From Verrucomicrobiales bacterium (lineage in GTDB: Bacteria > Verrucomicrobiota > Verrucomicrobiia > Verrucomicrobiales > Akkermansiaceae), in contig DMYM01000463.1 in NCBI GenBank assembly GCA_003483645.1, forward strand, positions 18,448 to 24,507: 6,060 bases of DNA, read 5' to 3'. The position numbers and the translations under genes are program-made. Positions 1 to 5,507 of the stretch are shown here, in pieces. Numbering within the stretch: the stretch's first letter is position 1; every line of letters starts with the position of its first letter. A model generated the notes under the pieces. It was not told the DNA's origin. It saw nothing but the letters and a program-made list of their open reading frames with translations, and did not search any database.

Positions 1-368
1 GGGGCGGGTTCGGGAACCTGCATTTCGATCGCCACCGGCTTAAGGTTGGCGAGAGGATCCGAGGCCATCTGAGGAACAGACGCAGACGCCTCGACCGAGG
101 GCTCTTCTTCAGGTGCGGCGACCGCTTCCCCCTCATCCCGCAGGATGGCAAGGGTGGCGCCGACTGCGGCCTTCCCCCCCTCCTCAATCAGAATTTCGGA
201 AAGAATTCCCTCGTCGAACGCTTCCATCGCCATGGTGGCCTTGTCCGTTTCGATCTCTGCGATCTCATCCCCGATCTCCACCTCATCGCCGAGGTTCTTG
301 AGCCAGCGCACCACCGTGCCTTCGGTCATGGTGTCCGAGAGCTTGGGCATTTCGATATGCGTTGCCAT
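1..368 (-). CDS. pdhC: Dihydrolipoamide acetyltransferase (E2) of pyruvate dehydrogenase, N-terminal part, cut by left edge
   Basis: This gene encodes the acetyl-transferring core subunit of the cytoplasmic pyruvate dehydrogenase complex. Only the first 122 residues are in the window; the 3' end lies beyond position 1. Residues 1 to about 78 form a biotinyl/lipoyl domain. It opens with IEMPKLSDTMTEG and carries the lipoylation motif ETDKATM, with the lipoyl lysine at K43. From about residue 79 the chain becomes an Ala/Pro/Glu-rich flexible linker, as is usual between the lipoyl and subunit-binding domains. The catalytic domain is not visible. The ATG at 366-368 was chosen because it places the lipoyl domain at the very N-terminus, as in the family. 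No good SD is seen before it. The E1 alpha and beta genes lie upstream on the same strand, which supports pyruvate over other 2-oxo acids. A lipoprotein gene and a terminator lie between them and E2. A weak promoter-like pair (TTGAAA at 441-436, TATTGA at 419-414, 16-base spacer) could drive this gene. A 2-oxoglutarate or branched-chain E2 cannot be excluded from the lipoyl domain alone. Confidence 0.9.
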   Translation of the reverse strand, partial: MATHIEMPKLSDTMTEGTVVRWLKNLGDEVEIGDEIAEIETDKATMAMEAFDEGILSEILIEEGGKAAVGATLAILRDEGEAVAAPEEEPSVEASASVPQMASDPLANLKPVAIEMQVPEPA

Positions 369-473
369 GGGTCGAAGGGTGCGCCGGGAGTTGGGGCCAA
401 AGGCCGGTTCCGGTCAATACCGTGACATCAGAGTTTTTCAAGATCAACGCAAGGCTTTTGGAGCCGCCCCACC

Positions 474-508
474 AAAAGCAGCGGGCTCTCCAGTGAAGGA
501 GAGCCCGC
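474..508 (-). terminator. Intrinsic terminator after the lipoprotein gene
   Basis: A perfect 11-bp stem (481-491 paired with 498-508, GC-rich) with a 6-base loop is followed, reading the minus strand, by TGCTTTTGG, a short U-run. It starts 25 bases after the lipoprotein stop codon. On the plus strand no T-run follows, so it works in one direction only. It sits between the E1/lipoprotein genes and the E2 gene and should cut or reduce transcription into E2. The U-run is short, so some readthrough is likely. Confidence 0.8.
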
Positions 509-532
509 GGAAAATCAGTTTCGATTGAACGC

Positions 533-907
533 CTAGTTCTCTTCGGGAGCAAGCTCCTTCATCGTCGGGATGAGCCCGACGTGGGGCTCCCCGCTGGCTC
601 CCTGCGTGCTCGCACGGCGCAACACCTGGGTGCTCACGATGCCGCAACACTCCGAATCAGCGCAGTACCATGACCCGCAGGAACTGCATCTGACCGCCTT
701 GCGCACGGTTTTCACGACGGGGCGGCGCACCTTGATAGTGCCTCCTTTTCCGTCCTTGGAACCGGGATCGGCAAATACTTCTTCTTCAATCCACTCAACC
801 TCCTCTATTTCCACATACTTTTTCGAGGACCCGTTGCAGCTTAGGCCGCAAGAGGAGAAGATCAGGGGCAAAAACAGAATCGCCGGGATGAAAGCCAGTT
901 TTTTCAT
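533..907 (-). CDS. Small cysteine-rich putative lipoprotein, function unknown
   Basis: I do not recognise this 124-residue protein as a named family. It begins MKKLAF, followed by a hydrophobic stretch (about residues 5-17) and then FSSCG, a plausible if non-classical lipobox that would lipidate Cys20 and anchor the protein to a membrane outside the cytoplasm. Residues 27-60 are strongly charged and acidic (EIEEVEWIEEEV). Residues 74-88 hold a cysteine cluster C-x2-C-x4-C-x4-CC, which could bind a metal such as zinc or form disulphides. The last 35 residues have no recognisable motif. The ATG at 905-907 is chosen because it starts a textbook signal sequence; the frame stays open upstream to 1156, but that extension overlaps the E1 beta gene and reads as noise. 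SD support is weak. The gene lies 149 bases after E1 beta and is followed directly by a strong terminator, so it could be the last gene of the E1 transcript or have its own promoter. Confidence 0.7.
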   Translation of the reverse strand: MKKLAFIPAILFLPLIFSSCGLSCNGSSKKYVEIEEVEWIEEEVFADPGSKDGKGGTIKVRRPVVKTVRKAVRCSSCGSWYCADSECCGIVSTQVLRRASTQGASGEPHVGLIPTMKELAPEEN

Positions 908-920
908 AGACCGTGGAATG

Positions 921-953
921 CTAGATTTGCGTGACCACGATGCAACTAGATTT
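921..953. repeat. Direct repeat of CTAGATTT upstream of the lipoprotein gene
   Basis: The octamer CTAGATTT occurs at 921-928 and again at 946-953, 25 bases apart (about 2.4 helical turns), starting 14 bases upstream of the lipoprotein ATG. On the minus strand a weak promoter-like arrangement, TTGCAT then 16 bases then TAGCAT, overlaps the pair. The repeats could be regulator sites for an individual lipoprotein promoter, but two octamers in an AT-richer stretch may also be chance. Confidence 0.35.
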
Positions 954-997
954 TCCGATCCCTTGTCCAGCTCGCCGGCGGGAGGTTGATTATTGGG

Positions 998-1035
998 AAA
1001 AATAAAGGTCCGCCCCTCTCCTCTGAATAGGGCCT
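998..1035 (-). terminator. Weak candidate terminator after E1 beta
   Basis: Reading the minus strand just past the E1 beta stop, an imperfect stem (AGG and CCCT pairing with AGGGG and CCT, with bulges) is followed by TTTATTTTT at 1006-998. The U-run is good but the stem is irregular, so this is either a leaky terminator or a chance T-run. If real, it would give the lipoprotein gene its own transcription unit. Confidence 0.25.
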
Positions 1036-1056
1036 GTGGGCATGTTGGTGGTCCGG

Positions 1057-2040
1057 TCAGGCCATTGTGAGCACCTGTTCGACCACTCGGCGGGCATTCG
1101 GGAGCTGCTCGTCTTCGATATGCGGTGAGTAGATGGAGGGGGCGTCGATACTGCACACGCGTTTCACCGGAGCATCCAGATGATCAAAGGCGTGCTCCTG
1201 GATGAGAGCCGCGATCTGGGAGGACACGCCATTGAAAGGCTTCGACTCATCCACCAGAACAGCGCGGTTGGTCTTGACCACGGAGTCGATGATGGCGTCC
1301 TGGTCGAGCGGACGAATGGAGCGCAGGTCGACGACTTCCGCCGAGATGCTGTGATCGCGAGCGAGAGTCCCGGCCGCCTCCAGGGCGTGCAATACCGAGC
1401 GACCATGGGCGATGAGAGTGATATCGGAGCCCTCTCGTTTGATGTCGGCCCGGCCCAGGGGGACGAGATGCTCCCCCTCCGCAGGGTCGGGAACGGGACC
1501 AAGGGTGCCATAAAGCTTGGTATTCTCCATCACGAAGACCGGATCGTTGTCGCGAATGGCTGCTTTCATGAGCCCCTTGGCATCGGCCGGGGTGGCTGGA
1601 GCACACACCTTGAGCCCTGGAAAGGCCGCAAAAAGTCCCTCGGGACAATGGGAGTGGGTGGCACCCACGTTGGTGCCGCCGTTGGCCGGACCGCGTACGA
1701 CGATGGGAACATTTATCAATCCTCCCGCCATGTAGCGCATGCAGCCCGCGTTGTTCACGAGTTGATCAAAGGCCACCGAATGAAAGGACCAGAACATGAG
1801 CTCCATTACCGGGCGCACACCCAGCATGGAGGCGCCCACGCCCATTCCGATGAAGCCCGCCTCCGAAATCGGCGTATCGACCACCCGCTTGTTTCCCCAT
1901 TTGTCCCACAGCCCCTCGGTCACCTTGTAGGCGCCATTGTACTGGGCCACTTCTTCGCCCATGATCACGACGTTTTCGTCGCGGGCGAGCTCTTCATCGA
2001 GAGCTTCGCACAGAGCATGGCGATAAAGTAGTTCTCTCAT
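1057..2040 (-). CDS. pdhB: Pyruvate dehydrogenase E1 component, beta subunit
   Basis: With E1 alpha it forms the alpha2-beta2 thiamine-diphosphate enzyme that decarboxylates pyruvate and reductively acetylates the E2 lipoyl group. The 327 residues match the usual full length (about 325-330). Family motifs appear in order: GEEVAQYNGAYKVTEGLW (28-45), DTPISEAGF with E60 as the conserved glutamate that activates the cofactor pyrimidine, the MRYMAGG segment (101-107), and GATHSH with H129 matching the conserved active-site histidine. PGLKV follows at 141-145, and the C-terminal transketolase-type domain contains VDLRSIRPLD (237-246) and the ending PNARRVVEQV. The usual HSQ reads HSH here. The ATG at 2038-2040 has the SD AAGGGGG 10 bases ahead; that SD overlaps the stop codon of the E1 alpha gene, 15 bases upstream, which suggests translational coupling. 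A related 2-oxo acid or acetoin dehydrogenase E1 beta is possible, but the GEEVAQYNGAYKV motif favours pyruvate. Confidence 0.95.
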   Translation of the reverse strand: MRELLYRHALCEALDEELARDENVVIMGEEVAQYNGAYKVTEGLWDKWGNKRVVDTPISEAGFIGMGVGASMLGVRPVMELMFWSFHSVAFDQLVNNAGCMRYMAGGLINVPIVVRGPANGGTNVGATHSHCPEGLFAAFPGLKVCAPATPADAKGLMKAAIRDNDPVFVMENTKLYGTLGPVPDPAEGEHLVPLGRADIKREGSDITLIAHGRSVLHALEAAGTLARDHSISAEVVDLRSIRPLDQDAIIDSVVKTNRAVLVDESKPFNGVSSQIAALIQEHAFDHLDAPVKRVCSIDAPSIYSPHIEDEQLPNARRVVEQVLTMA

Positions 2041-2055
2041 TATTGGCGGGCCCCC

Positions 2056-3144
2056 TTAATCGTTGAAGAAGTGACGCCCGGTGTTGCCGGCTTCCGAATC
2101 CTCGTCCACCTCGCAATAAACGTCCTGCAGGATTTCCTCCACGGTCGGCGCCGGTGAGTTTTCGGCAAACTTGATGGCAGCCGCAGTTTCCCCGGTGGCC
2201 TCCTTCTCATGGGCCCTGGCGTCCTCCGCGGTCATAACGCCTTCTTCGATCAGGCGGCGCTCCCAGAGGCGAATAGGGTCATGATAAGTCTTGTAGCGCT
2301 CAATCTCTTCGGGCGTGCGGTACTTGTTTGCATTGGCATCTGCTACCGAGTGACCATAATAACGGTAGGTCTGGATCTCCAGAAGGCTTGGCCGGTGTTC
2401 CTTGCGGGCTCGTTCCATCGCGATATGAGTCTTGGCGCGAACCTCGTAGAGGTCCTCCCCGTTAATGAGGTCCCAGGCCATGTTGTAGGCCTCCGCCCGC
2501 TGGGCCAAGCAGTCGCGGTAGGCGCTCGAGCGCATCTGGGAGGTCCCCATCGAATACCCGTTGTTCTCGATAATGTAGACCACCGGAATCTCGAAGAGGG
2601 AGGCCAGGTTGAGCGCCTCGTGGAAGGCTCCCTGATTGATGGCGCCATCACCCAGGAAGCAGAGGGCACACCCTGGAAGGCCCTTGTATTTCAGCCCGTA
2701 ACCTAGACCGAGGCCGAGCGGGGTCTGCCCCGCCACAATGCCGTGGCCGCCCCAGAAATTCTTGTCGGGGGCAAAGAAGTGCATCGATCCCCCCTTTCCC
2801 TTTGAGCACCCGGTGGCCTTGCCAAAAAGCTCCGCCATGCACTCTTCCATGCTCATGCCAACAGCAAGGGCGTGCCCATGATCGCGGTAAGCGGTGATTA
2901 CGTGGTCGTGGTCCCCCATCAGGGAAACGGTCCCTACCGCCACTGATTCCTGCCCGATATACAGGTGGAGAAACCCTCCTATTCTGTTCTTCTGGTACTG
3001 ACCGAGGGCAAGGTGTTCGAAACGGCGAATTCGCACCATGGAGCGGTAGAAATCGATCTTGTCCTGTGCGCTCAGGCCACGATTGACTGAAGAACTGGAA
3101 AAATCCATCACCGTAAAGGGGCGCTCGGCGGAGGGGTCCTGCAT
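2056..3144 (-). CDS. pdhA: Pyruvate dehydrogenase E1 component, alpha subunit
   Basis: This subunit binds thiamine diphosphate through its diphosphate and magnesium and carries out pyruvate decarboxylation with E1 beta in the cytoplasm. With the chosen start it has 362 residues, normal for the family. Visible motifs are RIRRFE (38-43), FLHLYIGQE (58-66), AYRDHGHALA (85-94), KGKGGSMH (115-122), and GGHGIVAGQ (132-140). The ThDP motif runs from GDG at 165-167 to NN at 194-195, and YRYYGHSVAD (260-269) matches the loop that shields the cofactor, with H265 conserved. The frame is open far upstream, but that stretch overlaps the membrane-protein gene and does not look like E1. The ATG at 3142-3144 is preceded by AGAAG 8 bases away. 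The next ATG (3106-3108) would give 350 residues and has no SD, so the start is uncertain by 12 codons. E1 beta follows 15 bases downstream. A weak promoter-like pair (TTGCCC, 17 bases, TATGCA) lies just upstream of this start. Confidence 0.95.
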   Translation of the reverse strand: MQDPSAERPFTVMDFSSSSVNRGLSAQDKIDFYRSMVRIRRFEHLALGQYQKNRIGGFLHLYIGQESVAVGTVSLMGDHDHVITAYRDHGHALAVGMSMEECMAELFGKATGCSKGKGGSMHFFAPDKNFWGGHGIVAGQTPLGLGLGYGLKYKGLPGCALCFLGDGAINQGAFHEALNLASLFEIPVVYIIENNGYSMGTSQMRSSAYRDCLAQRAEAYNMAWDLINGEDLYEVRAKTHIAMERARKEHRPSLLEIQTYRYYGHSVADANANKYRTPEEIERYKTYHDPIRLWERRLIEEGVMTAEDARAHEKEATGETAAAIKFAENSPAPTVEEILQDVYCEVDEDSEAGNTGRHFFND

Positions 3145-3224
3145 GATGGAGACTTCTGGGCGTGCATACCCGGTGGACTCACAACGGGCAAGAGTTAAGG
3201 TTTGGCGAAGGGGCCTCCCCCGTC

Positions 3225-3800
3225 TCAGCGCCGCACGTGACCCGCAGCAAGTGCGGTTGCTCCGGCCGGGACACTCCCCCACTTCCGCTGGCCAAGAAGG
3301 AAGAGCCCGCTGAACAGTGCGCTGGCGGCGATCGAGCCCCTCAGGAAAACCCAGGCCGGAGGAATCGGGCCCGGCACTCCCACTGTCTGCGCCTGCACGA
3401 AGCCAGCCCACGTCTTGGAGTATTGCGGGAGAAGAAGCCAGGATCCGGTGTTGGTCACCGCGTAAAAGAGGATAGCCGCTCCAATTGAGCCGCCCATCAT
3501 CGCCACCCAGTTTCTCTTGCGGAGAGAGTATCCCGCTCCGGCCACTACCGCAAAACCGCCGAGCGCGATCGCGATCTGGAAATCCCAGCCATAACCCTGG
3601 GTGAGATTGGTCAGGGGATAGGAAAGCAACCAGGCCGCGACGGGTAGCCAGAGCCAACGAACTCCCATGCACGCTGCCACGCAAAAGAACACTGCAGGTA
3701 AGGGACTGAAACCGGGAAGGACTTCCTGCCATTTCGCCCCTACAAGGCTGAAGGCGACAAGGAGAACAACCAGAAGAAAGGGCGGTAGGAGACGCTTCAC
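3225..3800 (-). CDS. Multi-pass membrane protein, resembles the DUF6580 type
   Basis: This 191-residue hydrophobic protein has about six likely membrane segments (roughly residues 5-22, 33-47, 49-64, 75-92, 99-117 and 151-170), so it sits in the inner membrane. Segments that recall the small uncharacterised DUF6580 proteins are FSPLPAVFFCVAAC (31-44), WLLSYPLTN (57-65), FYAVTNTGSWL (112-122) and YSKTWAGF (127-134). This family call comes from memory and no search supports it. The start is GTG at 3798-3800; an in-frame stop (TAG at 3812-3810) excludes anything further upstream, and the N-terminus MKRLLPPFLL is natural for such a protein. SD support is weak (AAAAGA). The gene precedes E1 alpha by 80 bases on the same strand and could share its transcript. 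No function can be deduced. Transport of a substrate or cofactor linked to pyruvate dehydrogenase is conceivable but is only a guess from position. Confidence 0.75.
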   Translation of the reverse strand: MKRLLPPFLLVVLLVAFSLVGAKWQEVLPGFSPLPAVFFCVAACMGVRWLWLPVAAWLLSYPLTNLTQGYGWDFQIAIALGGFAVVAGAGYSLRKRNWVAMMGGSIGAAILFYAVTNTGSWLLLPQYSKTWAGFVQAQTVGVPGPIPPAWVFLRGSIAASALFSGLFLLGQRKWGSVPAGATALAAGHVRR

Positions 3801-4257
3801 GATCTTTTGCTACACCCAAATACGTGTGCCTGCACGGAAAAATCTGCCGCGGTCATCCGGGAGATCAAATGTTGCCGAGATCCAGTCCCGGGATGTTTGA
3901 CGAGAACCCTCGGCGGTGAGGCGATCCGGTCTGGTCATGGGCTTGCGGATGGACAGAGAATGTGGCACCGGGACGCATAGAGTTATTGGGAGAGACGAAG
4001 AAGGAATCTCTTAAAATCATCCCTTAATTCTTCTTCTTATAGTCGAGAATAAGTCGGTAGTTTGTGAGTTCCCCGCTTTTCTTTACGGTGTTCCACGGTG
4101 CGAAAAGGAGGCGAACAAAGGTGTGGCGGAAGCTCGTCTTGATCAGAGATTGTTGGTTGTTCCGGAAATGATCAGCCCATTCGCATCTTTCCCGCAAGTT
4201 TTTGGCATGTTTCCCACGGTCCTTGCGAGGAGAGAGCTTGGGCGCTAGAGCTTGTCT
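3801..4257. other. Divergent intergenic region between the membrane protein and ribD
   Basis: These 457 bases separate two divergently read genes and must hold promoters for both, though I see no convincing -35/-10 pair on either strand. The stretch 4010-4200 is visibly less GC-rich than its surroundings. I looked for the conserved FMN-riboswitch core expected upstream of some rib genes and do not see it on either strand. An imperfect inverted repeat (3854-3862 with 3886-3895) and a GAAGAAG/CTTCTTC pair (3997-4003 with 4030-4036) are present but weak. A minus-strand frame is open from beyond the ribD start down to a stop at 4024-4026, and the opposite plus frame is open from 4015 to 4245. The stretch may therefore include a gene remnant. 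The only element with translation signals is the small ORF at 4123-4248. Confidence 0.5.
4123..4248 (+). CDS. Possible 41-residue small ORF just upstream of ribD
   Basis: A strong SD, AAAAGGAGG at 4103-4111, stands out because most genes in this window have weak ones. The GTG at 4123-4125 lies 11 bases after it and opens a 41-codon frame with start MAEARLDQRL and end LARRELGR, closed by TAG at 4246-4248. The stop is 9 bases before the preferred ribD start and in the same frame as ribD, so ribosomes finishing here could re-initiate on ribD. A second GTG at 4121 (9 bases from the SD) would give only 16 codons in another frame, ending at 4171. No domain or signal peptide is recognised. It could be a leader ORF, a gene remnant, or chance. 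Confidence is low because it is short and has no known relative. Confidence 0.3.
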   Translation: MAEARLDQRLLVVPEMISPFASFPQVFGMFPTVLARRELGR

Positions 4258-5316
4258 GTGAACGACAGCGAATACATGCGCCGGGCACTGCATTTGGCAA
4301 AGTTTGGGGTGGGAGTAACCAGTCCGAATCCGCCGGTTGGGGCGGTGATTGTGAAAGATGGGGAGGAATTGGGTGTTGGCTGGCATCGATCGGCCGGGCA
4401 GCCGCATGCCGAGGTAGAAGCTCTTAAGGATGCGGCGGGTCGGCACGGCATGGATGCAGCCCGGGGTGCCACCGTTTATCTTACCCTTGAGCCGTGCTGC
4501 ACCCAGGGCCGGACCGGCCCCTGTACCACGGCTCTTGTCCAAGCGGGTGTCAAACGGGTGGTCATTGGCGCGAGTGATCCTAATCCGGCCCACGAGGGAA
4601 GAGCGGCATGGATTTTGTCCGAGGGGGGAATCGAGGTGGTGGAAGGCATAGAAGAGGCTGGTTGCGAAGAACTGATCCGGGCATTTGCCAAGGTTCAGCG
4701 GACGGGATTGCCGTGGGTCATTATCAAGAGCGCACTGAGCCTGGACGGCAGAATAACGAGAACGAGGAGCGAGGGGCAGTGGCTAAGTGGACCTGGCTCC
4801 CGCGCGGAAGTGCAGGAACTTAGAGGAGAAGTGGATGCGATCCTGAGCAGTGGAGAAACTGTTCGGGCCGACAATCCGCGGTTTACGGTGCGGGGTGATC
4901 ATGCGAAGGAGGACCAGACCCAACCCTGGCGAGTTATCTTGACATCAAGCGAAATGGGATTGCCTCGCGAGGCCGAGATCTTTACCGACGCCTTTGCGGA
5001 TCGAACCCTTGTTTACAAGGGGCAACGCATCGAGTGCGTCCTTCGTGAACTCGTGTCCGATCACGGCGTTGTGAGTCTCCTGGTGGAGGCGGGCGGTCGC
5101 CTGGTGGGCCGCCTGCTTGATGAAGGCTGGGCCGACGAAGTCGTTTTTTATCTCGCGCCCCTTCTGACCGGAGGACCGATCCCGGCCAGCGGCGGGGAAG
5201 GGGTGGCCGATTTCAAACAACGGGTTCGCCTTGACGACCTGCGGTTCCAGCGGATTGAGGATGATGTGCGGCTGCGTGCGATCCTTGCGGGAACCAGTGG
5301 CGAATTCGAGGGTTAG
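4258..5316 (+). CDS. ribD: Bifunctional riboflavin biosynthesis deaminase/reductase RibD
   Basis: It catalyses two cytoplasmic steps of riboflavin synthesis: deamination of the diaminopyrimidine ribosylamino phosphate and NADPH-dependent reduction of the ribosyl side chain. Residues 1 to about 145 form the zinc deaminase domain: TSPNPPVGAV (21-30), PHAEVEAL with zinc ligand H50 and catalytic E52, and EPCCTQGRTGPC giving ligands C80 and C89. DPNPAHEGR follows at 107-115. From about 150 the reductase domain runs through KSALSLDGRI (157-166), a DAILSSGETVRADNP segment, LLVEAGGRL, and the C-terminal YLAPLLTGG. At 352 residues it is close to the E. coli length (367). GTG at 4258 is preferred because MNDSEYM aligns with the E. 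coli start MQDEYYM and puts the histidine ligand at position 50, as there; AGAG lies 7 bases ahead. TTG at 4252 would add two residues. An in-frame TAG at 4246 excludes earlier starts. It is convergent with mnmG, and no other rib gene is in the window. Confidence 0.96.
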   Translation: MNDSEYMRRALHLAKFGVGVTSPNPPVGAVIVKDGEELGVGWHRSAGQPHAEVEALKDAAGRHGMDAARGATVYLTLEPCCTQGRTGPCTTALVQAGVKRVVIGASDPNPAHEGRAAWILSEGGIEVVEGIEEAGCEELIRAFAKVQRTGLPWVIIKSALSLDGRITRTRSEGQWLSGPGSRAEVQELRGEVDAILSSGETVRADNPRFTVRGDHAKEDQTQPWRVILTSSEMGLPREAEIFTDAFADRTLVYKGQRIECVLRELVSDHGVVSLLVEAGGRLVGRLLDEGWADEVVFYLAPLLTGGPIPASGGEGVADFKQRVRLDDLRFQRIEDDVRLRAILAGTSGEFEG

Positions 5317-5329
5317 CACAGGCCAGAGG

Positions 5330-5372
5330 CTCCTGCTTCGCACATCTACTATAAACATAGTATTACCAGGAG
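5330..5372. repeat. Nested inverted repeat between the convergent ribD and mnmG genes
   Basis: An inner perfect hairpin TACTAT-AAAC-ATAGTA (5347-5362) sits inside an outer pair CTCCTG (5330-5335) and CAGGAG (5367-5372). A further short GC hairpin with one bulge follows at 5376-5396. None is followed by a T-run, so these are not classical intrinsic terminators, but the position between two gene ends fits a role in ending transcription or protecting 3' ends. The AT-rich inner stem is short and could be chance. Confidence 0.35.
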
Positions 5373-5507
5373 TGAGGCGGCCACCACAGGACCGCCAACC
5401 AGATTGCGCCGGAACAAGAATAAGATGTCGTCATGGAGGGCGCGAGGGGAGCTGACCCGAATCCTGGGAAGAGCACGGCGGGAGGCCGCGGAGAATGATC
5501 AGGCTCG

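Noticed and set aside
145..528. Plus-strand open frame opposite the E2 start
   Set aside because: It is antisense to the lipoyl domain and the terminator, with no independent motif or SD.
1615..1630. Apparent loss of a catalytic histidine before PGLKV in E1 beta (phenylalanine here)
   Set aside because: The catalytic histidine by comparison with human E1 beta is the one in the HSQ motif (H129 here), which is present; the residue before PGLKV varies in the family.
1180..2031. Long plus-strand open frame (283 codons) opposite E1 beta
   Set aside because: It is the antisense shadow of a well-conserved gene. The translation has no recognisable motif and GC-rich codon usage explains its length.
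2056..3819. A 587-residue reading of the E1 alpha frame with a long N-terminal extension
   Set aside because: The extra 225 residues overlap the membrane-protein gene in another frame, have no E1 similarity and read as low-complexity noise; E1 alpha is normally about 330-370 residues.
3801..4257. FMN riboswitch upstream of ribD
   Set aside because: The conserved riboswitch core segments were looked for on both strands and not seen.
4024..4593. Minus-strand 189-codon frame running under ribD
   Set aside because: More than half of it is antisense to the conserved deaminase domain of ribD. Only the part outside ribD is of any interest, as a possible remnant.
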